From Acidimicrobiia bacterium (lineage in GTDB: Bacteria; Actinomycetota; Acidimicrobiia; IMCC26256; JAENVU01), in assembly GCA_016650415.1 (NCBI GenBank), contig JAENVU010000052.1, positions 1 to 16,081 of the forward strand: a stretch of DNA of 16,081 nucleotides. Direction: 5' to 3'. The position numbers were made by a program, and so were the translations under genes. Shown here piece after piece: positions 5,765-12,330 of the stretch (position 1 is its first letter; the number at the start of each line of letters is the position of its first letter). A model generated the notes under the pieces. The model did not search any database and was not told where the DNA came from. It saw nothing but the letters and a program-made list of their open reading frames with translations.

Positions 5765-7458
5765 CCGCACGCACCCACCGGTCGTTCGGCATCACCCGTC
5801 GGGACGTCCTGCTCCTGGTGGTCATCGGGTTGGTCCAGGGCGCATGCGTCGTCGCCTCGGTGCTCCTCATCCGCATCGCGATCAACCGCTTCCAGACCCC
5901 GGCCGTCCAGCCATCCGACCTGCTGTCGATCGCAGCACTCTTCACCGCAGTGGCGATGGTCCTCGCGATCGCGCGGGGCGCCGAGTTCACGTACGCCGAG
6001 CAGGCCGGCTACGACGCGGTCGGCCGCATCCGGGTCGACCTCCACCATCACCTCACTGACTTGCCGACCCGTGCCGTCGCGCGGTCGTCGCAAGGTGCAC
6101 TGATCCTGCGCTTCACCGGCGACCTGTCGACGCTGCGGACCTGGCTGTCGCGCGGGCTCGCTCGGGGCATCGTCAACGCGATCATCGTCGTCGGCGGCGT
6201 GGGCGTCCTCGTGTTCACGAACGCGCTCGCCGCGTTGGCCGTGGTGGGTGTCCTCCTGGTCGGCACCGCCGTGTCGCTCGCGGCCAGCGACCGGGTCCGG
6301 CGTGCGACCCGAGCCGTACGCTGGCGCCGATCGTTGCTCGCCAGCAACATCATCGAGCAGGTCCGATCGCTCGCCGTGGTGCAGGTCTTCGGGCGCACGG
6401 CGGGGGAGCGCGCCCGGCTCGAGGCCCAGAGCGACGATCTGGTGTGGGCCGACAATCGGATGGTGATGACCCGCGGCCGCCTCCGTGGCATCTCGTCCGC
6501 GACGGGATCGCTCGCGGTCAGCGCGGTCCTGGTCGTCGGTGCCTTCGCCATTCCGCGCGGACAGGCGACGGTCGCAGATATCGTCGCGGCGATCACCGCG
6601 GTGCGGTTCCTCAGTGGACCGATCCGCATCCTCGGGCGGGTGAACGAGTACTGGCCGGCAGCCCAGGTGTCACGACGCAAGCTCCACGACTTCTTCAACC
6701 GCGCAACGATGCCGGTCGAGAGCGACGACCTCGTTCCGCTGCGGCCCCGAGCGGGACGGATCGAGTTCCGCGACGTCTCGGTCGCCGGTGTGCTCGACGA
6801 CGTGAACCTCACCGTCCAGGGCGGCGAGATCCTCGCCATCACGGGCGCCAACGGCGCCGGGAAGTCGACGCTGCTCGCGTTGCTCGCCCGATTCCTCGAA
6901 CCCGACTCCGGCGAGATCGTGATCGACGACCAGCTGCTCACGTCGTGCACGCGGCGGTCGACCTACCGCGCCGTCGGCATGGTCAGCCCCGACCTTCCGC
7001 TCATGCGCGGCACGGTCAAGCGGAACTTGTCGTACCGGTACCGCTCGGCAACCGACGAGCAGCTCGAGCACGTCATCATGACGTGTCGCATCGACGAACT
7101 CGTGGAAGATCTGCCCGGCGGGCTCTCGGCCTGGTTGACCGAAGGTGGAGGCAATCTCAGCACGGGTCAGCGCCAACGCCTCGCCCTCGGACGCGCCATC
7201 CTCGGCAGCCCGCGGATCCTTCTGCTTGACGAGCCGACGAGCAATCTGGACGCCCGGTCGGCTGAGTTGTTCCGTCGGATCGTCGCGCACTACCGGGGCA
7301 CGATCCTGCTCGTCACCCACGACCCCGCCGAGCTCGCGATCGCGGATCACGTGTGCGTGATGGTTGACGGTCGGGTCGAGGAGTACCTGTCCTCCGAGGA
7401 GTACCGGGCCCGGACCCGTCCGAGCCGGTACGCCCCCGTCGGGGGGCGGAGCTCGTGA
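5761..7458 (+). CDS. ABC exporter, fused transmembrane and ATPase domains
   Basis: 565 residues with the half-exporter layout: an N-terminal transmembrane domain (about 13-310; hydrophobic segments near 17-38, 60-75, 133-175 and 260-280) and a C-terminal ATPase domain. The ATPase has Walker A G-A-N-G-A-G-K-S-T (362-370), signature L-S-T-G-Q (466-470, a mild variant of LSGGQ), Walker B I-L-L-L-D-E-P (486-492), D-loop S-N-L-D and H-loop His520. All catalytic elements are present, so it should work as a homodimer at the cytoplasmic membrane. The frame is open far upstream inside the previous gene, but the ATG at 5761 overlapping that gene's stop is the natural start. It overlaps the CapA start by 4 bp (GTGA). 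Substrate unknown; the neighbours hint at a surface peptide or polymer. Confidence 0.92.
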   Translation: MTARTHRSFGITRRDVLLLVVIGLVQGACVVASVLLIRIAINRFQTPAVQPSDLLSIAALFTAVAMVLAIARGAEFTYAEQAGYDAVGRIRVDLHHHLTDLPTRAVARSSQGALILRFTGDLSTLRTWLSRGLARGIVNAIIVVGGVGVLVFTNALAALAVVGVLLVGTAVSLAASDRVRRATRAVRWRRSLLASNIIEQVRSLAVVQVFGRTAGERARLEAQSDDLVWADNRMVMTRGRLRGISSATGSLAVSAVLVVGAFAIPRGQATVADIVAAITAVRFLSGPIRILGRVNEYWPAAQVSRRKLHDFFNRATMPVESDDLVPLRPRAGRIEFRDVSVAGVLDDVNLTVQGGEILAITGANGAGKSTLLALLARFLEPDSGEIVIDDQLLTSCTRRSTYRAVGMVSPDLPLMRGTVKRNLSYRYRSATDEQLEHVIMTCRIDELVEDLPGGLSAWLTEGGGNLSTGQRQRLALGRAILGSPRILLLDEPTSNLDARSAELFRRIVAHYRGTILLVTHDPAELAIADHVCVMVDGRVEEYLSSEEYRARTRPSRYAPVGGRSS

Positions 7459-8648
7459 GTCTCGACCTCCTGCCGACCAGTGCGGACGCCCAAGCTTCCG
7501 TAGCCCCGCCGCCGCGCAAGCGACGTCGTCGCCGCCGCCTGCCACGCCCACTGCGGCGTGCCGTTGTCGCCACGGTCATCGCCGGCTGCCTGTGCCTCGG
7601 CGGTGTGGTCGCCGCCACCACCGCCACCCCGGTCGCGAACCCCGCCGAGGGAGCACCTCGCGTGTCCCTCGTCGACCGGGGCGACAACGTCGCGATCACC
7701 TGGCTCGGCGACACCCTGCTCGGCGATGCCGGCCAACCGACGCTCGATCAACAGGGAATGACGTTCCCGGCCGCCCGGGTGCGGCCACCGAAGGACTCCG
7801 ATCTCGTCATCGCGAACGCCGAGGGTCCGCTCACCGATCACCGAGAGGTCATCGACCCGTTGCAGCGCTACGTCTACCGGGCCCAGCCCCGGACGGCGGC
7901 GGCGCTCGCGGACATCGGCATCGACGTGTTCTCGCTGTCGAACAATCACGTGTACGACTTCGGAAGCCCGGGCCTGGCCGACACCCAGTCCAACCTGCGT
8001 GCGGCGGGTCTGCTGACGTTCGGTGCCGGAGCAGACAAGGAGGCGGCACGTCTTCCCCTGCTGATCGAGACGACCTCCGGCACGATCGGCGTCGTGGGCT
8101 TTGCCGACGACAGCGGCATCAACATCGCCCGGACCGGCCGACCCGGCATCCATCAGCTCAACGCGACGACGATCGCCGACAGCATCCAGCTCGCGCGCCG
8201 GGCCGGCGCAGACCGTGTCGTCGCGCACGTGCAGTGGGGCGAGAACTACGCGCCGGTCGACGCCCGCCAACGCACGTTCGCCCACGCCTTTGCCGCAGCC
8301 GGGTACGACCTCGTCATCGGGCTACACCCCCACGTCGTCCAACCGGTCGAGATCGTCGACGGCATGCCCGTCGTCTACTCCCTCGGCAACTACGTGTTCA
8401 CGACTCGTGGTCGCTTCACCGACAACGCACCGGGCTTCGGATTGGTGCTGACCACGGAGTTCGCTTCTCTCGATCGGGTCACACTGCGGATGCGGTGCAT
8501 CCAGACCGACAATGCCGTCGTCGCGTACCAGCCCCGACCGTGTGACTCCGCGCAGGCGCCGGCACTCCTCGGTGCGTTGAACCCGAAGGTGGTGCTGCGA
8601 GGCGACGTCGGTGAGCTCGACGTGCGGTTGCCAGCCCGCCAGTCCTGA
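7455..8648 (+). CDS. CapA/PgsA-family protein, membrane-anchored, metallophosphatase-like
   Basis: 397 residues. A basic Arg/Lys/Pro-rich N-terminus is followed by one transmembrane anchor (about 36-56), then the CapA (poly-gamma-glutamate biosynthesis) domain on the outside. Family motifs are all there: W-L-G-D-T-L-L-G-D (83-91), N-A-E-G (121-124), S-N-N-H (162-165), H-V-Q-W-G-E-N-Y from 258, H-P-H-V-V-Q-P-V-E from 291, and Y-S-L-G-N-Y-V-F. The fold is that of metallophosphatases, and PgsA/CapA is needed for polyglutamate assembly or transport in Bacillus. Here no PgsB/CapB ligase or PgsC is next door; instead the partners are a P-loop protein and an ABC exporter. The GTG start overlaps the ABC stop by 4 bp and has GGCGGAG just upstream. 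It converges with the hydrolase gene, with 6 bp between the stops. Confidence 0.9.
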   Translation: MSLDLLPTSADAQASVAPPPRKRRRRRRLPRPLRRAVVATVIAGCLCLGGVVAATTATPVANPAEGAPRVSLVDRGDNVAITWLGDTLLGDAGQPTLDQQGMTFPAARVRPPKDSDLVIANAEGPLTDHREVIDPLQRYVYRAQPRTAAALADIGIDVFSLSNNHVYDFGSPGLADTQSNLRAAGLLTFGAGADKEAARLPLLIETTSGTIGVVGFADDSGINIARTGRPGIHQLNATTIADSIQLARRAGADRVVAHVQWGENYAPVDARQRTFAHAFAAAGYDLVIGLHPHVVQPVEIVDGMPVVYSLGNYVFTTRGRFTDNAPGFGLVLTTEFASLDRVTLRMRCIQTDNAVVAYQPRPCDSAQAPALLGALNPKVVLRGDVGELDVRLPARQS

Positions 8649-8654
8649 GCCCGG

Positions 8655-9629
8655 CTATCCGAACAGGGCGTCGGCGGCCGCGGGTGCCATCTCCTCGTCG
8701 GAGTGCTCCGCGCCCGGTACGGTCTGGATCTCCCAGGTGAACGGCGTCTCGAGCGCCGCCGCTCGCTTCCGAGCGACCTCGTAGAAGAAGCGACCTCGTG
8801 TGAGACGGTTGGACCCCTGGCGTTCCGCCTCGGGTGTCTGGCGGAGGTTGTCGGTGTCGGTCTCGACGTCGTCCTCGCCGAGGAGCACGACGAGTGGGGC
8901 ACCGAGGGACCGCCGCAGCCCGGCGTCGGTCACGGGGCTGTCCTCGAGGCCGTACGGGAACTCGACGTCGGCCTCGGGGGCGGTGTACCAACCGGCGTTG
9001 GCACTCACGGCGCGCAGGACGCGATTGGTGGGTTCCAGCAGTATGAAGCGATGGACGAACTGGGCCCCGGCCGAGTGCCCGTAGAGGTAGTACCCCTCGC
9101 TCTCGGTCCCGGTCTCGGCCCGGACGCCGTCGAACAGGGGCTCGATCACCGAGTAGCTCCACTCGCGCTCGGGACGGGGCGTGCCGTTGTCGTCGACGAT
9201 ATTGCCGAGGTTGTAGCTGTTCGATCCGGGATAGTCGTCGTCGGGGAACTCCGGCACGATCAACAACGCGTTCTGCGCGCGCGCGTACGGGATCCAGGTG
9301 TCCCGGTACTCCTCGCCGTTGCGCTGCTGACCGTGCATCACGACCAGCACCTTGGCGGTGATCAGATCGTCCGGCGCGTCGTACCAGACCCTGAGGGGTC
9401 GGTCGACGAGCGACGGTGCACCGGTGAACTCGAACGAGCCAGTGGTGCCGGCGGCGATCCGCCCGGAGCCGATCGCGGGCTTCGGGGTCTCCGGGCGCCG
9501 AGCGGCACTCGCTCCGCTCGGCTTCGAGCCCGCTCCGGAACCACCATCGGAACAGGCGCTCGCCACGAGACCCACAATTATCACGGCTCCCGACGCCATC
9601 ATGCGTCGTACGCCGGTCCCACCACTCAT
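8655..9629 (-). CDS. alpha/beta hydrolase lipoprotein, paralogue of the 1883-3025 hydrolase
   Basis: 324 residues. A signal peptide ends in a lipobox (V-A-S-A-C, Cys26), followed by a Gly/Ser-rich linker and a hydrolase domain of the esterase/PHB-depolymerase type with V-M-H-G-Q, nucleophile Ser186 in G-H-S-A-G, L-L-G-E-D-D as the acid region and His309 in A-E-H-S. It shares long identical stretches with the 1883-3025 protein (for example L-Y-G-H-S-A-G-A-Q-F-V-H-R-F and A-N-A-G-W-Y-T-A-P-E) but is lipid-anchored rather than released. The frame is open for 260 codons more upstream; the ATG at 9629 is chosen because it gives the lipobox and forms an ATGA overlap with the Lgt-like gene. Acts outside the cytoplasmic membrane; substrate unknown. 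Confidence 0.88.
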   Translation of the reverse strand: MSGGTGVRRMMASGAVIIVGLVASACSDGGSGAGSKPSGASAARRPETPKPAIGSGRIAAGTTGSFEFTGAPSLVDRPLRVWYDAPDDLITAKVLVVMHGQQRNGEEYRDTWIPYARAQNALLIVPEFPDDDYPGSNSYNLGNIVDDNGTPRPEREWSYSVIEPLFDGVRAETGTESEGYYLYGHSAGAQFVHRFILLEPTNRVLRAVSANAGWYTAPEADVEFPYGLEDSPVTDAGLRRSLGAPLVVLLGEDDVETDTDNLRQTPEAERQGSNRLTRGRFFYEVARKRAAALETPFTWEIQTVPGAEHSDEEMAPAAADALFG

Positions 9630-10171
9630 GCCCGGTTCTGCTCCCAGCGCGGACTGTCGGCCGTTCGCTCCCCGGCGCGCCCGGAGTAGGACCACAACGC
9701 CCACGGGGACTCGGTCGGTCGTCCCGCGCAGCAGCCGGCGCAGAGGCACCCGACTCGCGCGATCGCCATGCCGACGAACAGCCCCGGCATCAACGCGTCG
9801 AGGAAGTAGAGGGGCGGGTCGCCGATGGCCACGACACCCCCCACACCAATGGTGAGTGCCCCGAGGAGCGCGCCCTGGATGCAGAGCCCGCCGGAGCCGA
9901 TCCGCCACCATGTCTGACGGTGCACGACCCGCCACCAGACCCTCGCGGTGGCGTATCCGGTGAGCAGGGAGAGCGGGAGAAAGGGCGTCCAGGCGAGGAC
10001 GCTCATCCTCGACGGGTCGAACACCATGGAGCAGACGACGAACCCTGTGCCGACGCCCAGCAGCAGGAATGACCACCACGGGAACACCAGCCATCGCTTT
10101 GAATCCTGCAGGAACGGGCGATGAGCTCGTTCGAGGTCGGATTGAGACGACGTCTCGGTCGGCACGGACAC
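9626..10171 (-). CDS. short Lgt-like membrane protein (prolipoprotein diacylglyceryl transferase family)
   Basis: About 181 residues with four hydrophobic segments. It contains I-A-R-V-G-C-L-C-A-G-C-C-A-G-R-P-T, which resembles the Lgt signature around its essential Arg in the Cys-rich form, preceded by D-A-L-M-P-G-L. The loop that normally reads H-G-G is I-Q-G-A, so the usual His looks replaced by Gln, and the protein ends soon after the signature, without the last membrane helices of a full Lgt (usually 260 or more residues). It is therefore truncated, or a divergent reduced family, and probably not a working transferase. The start is uncertain: GTG at 10171 is a guess without a clear ribosome-binding site. 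Its stop overlaps the lipoprotein hydrolase start (ATGA), so the two are coupled. Confidence 0.55.
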   Translation of the reverse strand: MSVPTETSSQSDLERAHRPFLQDSKRWLVFPWWSFLLLGVGTGFVVCSMVFDPSRMSVLAWTPFLPLSLLTGYATARVWWRVVHRQTWWRIGSGGLCIQGALLGALTIGVGGVVAIGDPPLYFLDALMPGLFVGMAIARVGCLCAGCCAGRPTESPWALWSYSGRAGERTADSPRWEQNRA

Positions 10172-10482
10172 GCGACCGGAGCGTAGTGCCCCCAAAGCGG
10201 CCCGCTCGCAGGCCTGATCTGGTCGCAGTTCTGGAGACCGTCGACATCGAACGCACCGGTGTTCGTGTAAACGCGACCATAGGCAAGCATCGCTGGTCGC
10301 ATCCCGATGACGGGATCCCGTTTGGAGGTCCCTGACGGCGCGGGAGCAGTGCTCCACGAACGATGGCGGCTACGTCGGCAACTTCTTCGCCACCCACGCT
10401 GCGCGGGCACACCCGCCGATCGCGGTCATCGATCCGACGATGCCGCAGGCCCCCTCCGACACGTTGATGCTCAACGTCACGT

Positions 10483-10620
10483 CAGGTGTTCGGAGAACCA
10501 GTCCGCGGCGAGTTGAGCGAGACCATCTCCGGCGCCGTCAGGGTCATGGTGACGTCCACGTCGAGCTCGGCGTAGATCGCCCGCTTGTCCTCGGCGGCTG
10601 CGTCACTCCGGTGCCCGCGT
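10483..10620 (-). pseudogene. possible serine recombinase C-terminal remnant
   Basis: An open stretch of about 44 codons reads A-A-A-E-D-K-R-A-I-Y-A-E-L-D-V-D-V-T followed by a short tail and a stop. This resembles the segment near the end of many serine recombinases, where an acidic helix leads to R-A-I-Y-A-E-L. An in-frame stop lies just upstream, so nothing else of such a gene is left. Resemblance is short and by eye only. Confidence 0.25.
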
Positions 10621-10633
10621 CAACGAGTGTGAC

Positions 10634-10639
10634 TACGAT
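10634..10639 (+). promoter_or_regulatory. candidate -10 element for a leaderless methyltransferase mRNA
   Basis: TACGAT lies 6 nt before the ATG at 10646, at the distance expected if transcription starts at the start codon. No convincing -35 and no ribosome-binding site are visible. Weak by itself. Confidence 0.3.
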
Positions 10640-10645
10640 GCGGCG

Positions 10646-11434
10646 ATGGGATCAGAAGTCGCTCAGGGACAGCTCTGGGGGGTTGAGCCCGATGGTTGGG
10701 CCTCACACGAGCTGAATCATTCACCGCTGTTTCGAGCGATGATGGAGGCAACAGATATTGGTTCGGGCAAGCACGTCCTCGATATCGGCTGCGGTGCCGG
10801 AAACTCGACCGAGCTGATCGATAGGGCTGGCGCTGCGGTCGTCGGGGTCGATGCCGCTCAGGGCATGGTCGACTACGCGAACAAGACTTTTGATGGCATC
10901 GATTTCCAGGTGGGGGGCATCGAGGAACTCGTCTTCGAAGACAACGAGTTTGATGTGGTCTTCGCTGCCAATTCCGTGCAATACGCCGCGGACTTGGGCA
11001 CCGCGCTCCAGGAACTCAAAAGGGTGTGCAAGCCTGGTGGATCAATTGTGGCTGGGCTCTTCGGCCCACCCGAGATGGTCTCCTACAAGCCCGTTCTTGA
11101 GGCTCTTGGTCAGTTCATGCCCAAGCCGCCTCCCGGCGGCAAGCCTGGCGGTCCCTTTCGCCTCTCTGCCCCCGGAGTGCTCGAAGAGGGCTTCAGGTCG
11201 GCTGGTATCGAGGTGTTGAGCACAGGTGAGGTCAACTGCCCGTTCGAGTACGGCAGCTGGGACCAGTTCTGGCGCGGCACGAGGGCGGCGGGGCCTACTC
11301 AGATGGCTATCGGTCTCGCTGGACTGCAAGCTGTCGAGGAGGCGACTCACAAGTCCGTCGAGCCGTTCATCGCCGAGGACGGCAGCATCACCTTCGACAC
11401 GAACGTGTTCATCTTCGTCGTCGGGCAGGCCTGA
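10646..11434 (+). CDS. class I SAM-dependent methyltransferase
   Basis: 262 residues with the Rossmann methyltransferase signature: motif I V-L-D-I-G-C-G-A-G-N (44-53), the acidic end of strand 2 in V-V-G-V-D-A (about 64-69), motif IV D-V-V-F-A-A-N-S-V-Q-Y, and L-K-R-V-C-K-P-G-G-S after it. The arrangement is like UbiE/Methyltransf_11 enzymes acting on small molecules; the acceptor cannot be told. No signal peptide, so cytoplasmic. Codon use is a little less G/C-rich at third positions than in the neighbours (several ttt, gat and aca codons), which could mean later arrival. There is no clear ribosome-binding site before the ATG. No partner gene is close on the same strand, as 319 bp separate it from the next one. 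Confidence 0.88.
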   Translation: MGSEVAQGQLWGVEPDGWASHELNHSPLFRAMMEATDIGSGKHVLDIGCGAGNSTELIDRAGAAVVGVDAAQGMVDYANKTFDGIDFQVGGIEELVFEDNEFDVVFAANSVQYAADLGTALQELKRVCKPGGSIVAGLFGPPEMVSYKPVLEALGQFMPKPPPGGKPGGPFRLSAPGVLEEGFRSAGIEVLSTGEVNCPFEYGSWDQFWRGTRAAGPTQMAIGLAGLQAVEEATHKSVEPFIAEDGSITFDTNVFIFVVGQA

Positions 11435-11753
11435 ATACTCCAGTCGCGACAATGCTCTGACTCACGCTCACCAGGGCGTAGTGGATCGCCCCGTCCTCGT
11501 CGAGGCCTGCCGGAGGGCCTCCTACAAACCTTCATACGGACTCGGCCCGACAGCAGATGACGACCTCGCGGCCGACCGGAACCGTCGAGTATCCGATGCC
11601 CCCAGCCGACACTCGCGTACTACGACTCCTCAGGCCACCGCTGCAACCGCGAGTGCGTATCAGGTTCCTCGTCCCTCCGACACTGGCAGCAACCCGCCCC
11701 GAGGCGCGGGTACCGTTCGGGATGCGCGCCGGGTACCACTTCGAGGAGCATCG
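11435..11753. other. 319-bp intergenic stretch
   Basis: No gene is recognised. It holds a perfect 6-bp stem hairpin (gaggcc 11502-11507, 8-nt loop, ggcctc 11516-11521) about 70 bp after the methyltransferase stop, which may act as a weak terminator, and a direct repeat just before the HNH-like gene. Confidence 0.45.
11707..11737. repeat. 8-bp direct repeat before the HNH-like gene
   Basis: cgggtacc occurs at 11707-11714 and 11730-11737, 23 bp apart start to start (about two helical turns), 17-47 bp upstream of the start codon. Each copy contains the palindrome ggtacc. Possible operator pair for self-regulation; short enough to be chance. Confidence 0.3.
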
Positions 11754-12212
11754 GTGAGCCGGCTGGACGAGGTCGGCCGGGCGGATGCCTGGCGATGTTG
11801 GTTGTGCGACGAGCCGGTGGACCCCGAAATGTCGGTGAACGACGCTCGCGGGCCGAGCATCGACAGCGTCACCACCAAGGCGAAGGCCAAAGGGGTCGGA
11901 TCCGTCGCCGGTAGCCAGCGACTCGCCCATCGTGCGTGCAACACCAAGAAGGGAGCGATCGCGCCGGTCGTGCCGTGGTCGGCGGACCTCTTCGTGGTCG
12001 ATCCGGCACCGATCCTCGCGACCCTCGAACGGCTGGCCCGCAAGAGTGGCCGCGAGATCATGGCTCGCTGCCCCACCCGCGCTGATGCGGACCAGGCGGC
12101 GACGTGGCTCGCAGACCGCGTGACCCGACTCACGCCGGATCTGGACCTCGCCACCGAGGTCGAGTCGGGTGGCGGTCAGTTCCTCCTCGTCCTCCGCACG
12201 CCGTCGCGCTGA
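11754..12212 (+). CDS. HNH-like zinc protein lacking the Asp-His pair
   Basis: 152 residues from a GTG with AGGAG 5 nt upstream, which fixes the start inside a longer open frame. It begins with a C-W-L-C knuckle (Cys15/Cys18) and has L-A-H-R-A-C-N-T-K-K-G (His59, Cys62, Asn63), the pattern of the HNH endonuclease core. In HNH nucleases the strand between these usually carries Asp-His; here the corresponding place reads S-I-D-S-V (Asp37-Ser38), so the general base appears lost. A C-terminal half of about 85 residues (V-V-P-W-S-A-D-L-F-V-V-D-P onward) has no recognised domain. It may be a nucleic-acid-binding or inactive HNH relative rather than a nuclease. No partner gene such as a methylase or antitoxin is adjacent. 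Confidence 0.65.
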   Translation: MSRLDEVGRADAWRCWLCDEPVDPEMSVNDARGPSIDSVTTKAKAKGVGSVAGSQRLAHRACNTKKGAIAPVVPWSADLFVVDPAPILATLERLARKSGREIMARCPTRADADQAATWLADRVTRLTPDLDLATEVESGGGQFLLVLRTPSR

Positions 12213-12278
12213 CCCGACCGCACGACCCCGGCCAGGGTTCGGCGCATCGCGCCAAAGCGATCGCCAATACGGGTCGGC

Positions 12279-12308
12279 TTGACACGTCAGCCGGACGGGG
12301 TTCACAGT
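12279..12308 (+). promoter_or_regulatory. candidate promoter of the hydrolase lipoprotein gene
   Basis: A perfect -35 box TTGACA (12279-12284) is followed after 18 bp by CACAGT (12303-12308), a poor -10 with three of six matches. The start codon at 12331 with its ribosome-binding site fits a short leader. Confidence 0.4.
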
Positions 12309-12330
12309 CTCCAAATCGGGAGGAGTGGAC

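Larger units (their letters stand above)
10172..10645. other. 474-bp stretch without a firm gene
   Basis: No complete gene is visible. The plus strand near 10345-10485 has codon use like a real gene (a segment reading G-Y-V-G-N-F-F-A-T-H), without start, stop or recognised family. The minus strand at 10483-10620 may be a recombinase tail (separate entry). A 6-bp stem hairpin (atcccg/cgggat) lies at 10300-10315. This looks like a junk-filled joint between the Lgt/hydrolase pair and the methyltransferase. Confidence 0.45.

Noticed and set aside
4133..5770. A 545-codon minus-strand open frame opposite the P-loop gene
   Set aside because: It is the antisense shadow of the P-loop gene, with Arg/Asp/Glu/His-rich composition and no recognisable motif. 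The P-loop gene has a Walker A motif and operon overlaps in its favour.
10144..10156. The near-perfect palindrome gagacg-a-cgtctc
   Set aside because: It falls at the start of the Lgt-like coding frame, is short, and has no promoter elements around it.
8655..10412. A 585-codon open frame that would fuse about 260 residues to the lipoprotein hydrolase
   Set aside because: The upstream part is an open frame inside the overlapping Lgt-like gene and untranslated DNA. The lipobox and the ATGA overlap show that translation starts at 9629.
10345..10485. A plus-strand reading frame with gene-like codons (G-Y-V-G-N-F-F-A-T-H and after)
   Set aside because: No start with a ribosome-binding site, no family recognised, and it runs into Arg-rich shadow sequence; mentioned only as possible debris.
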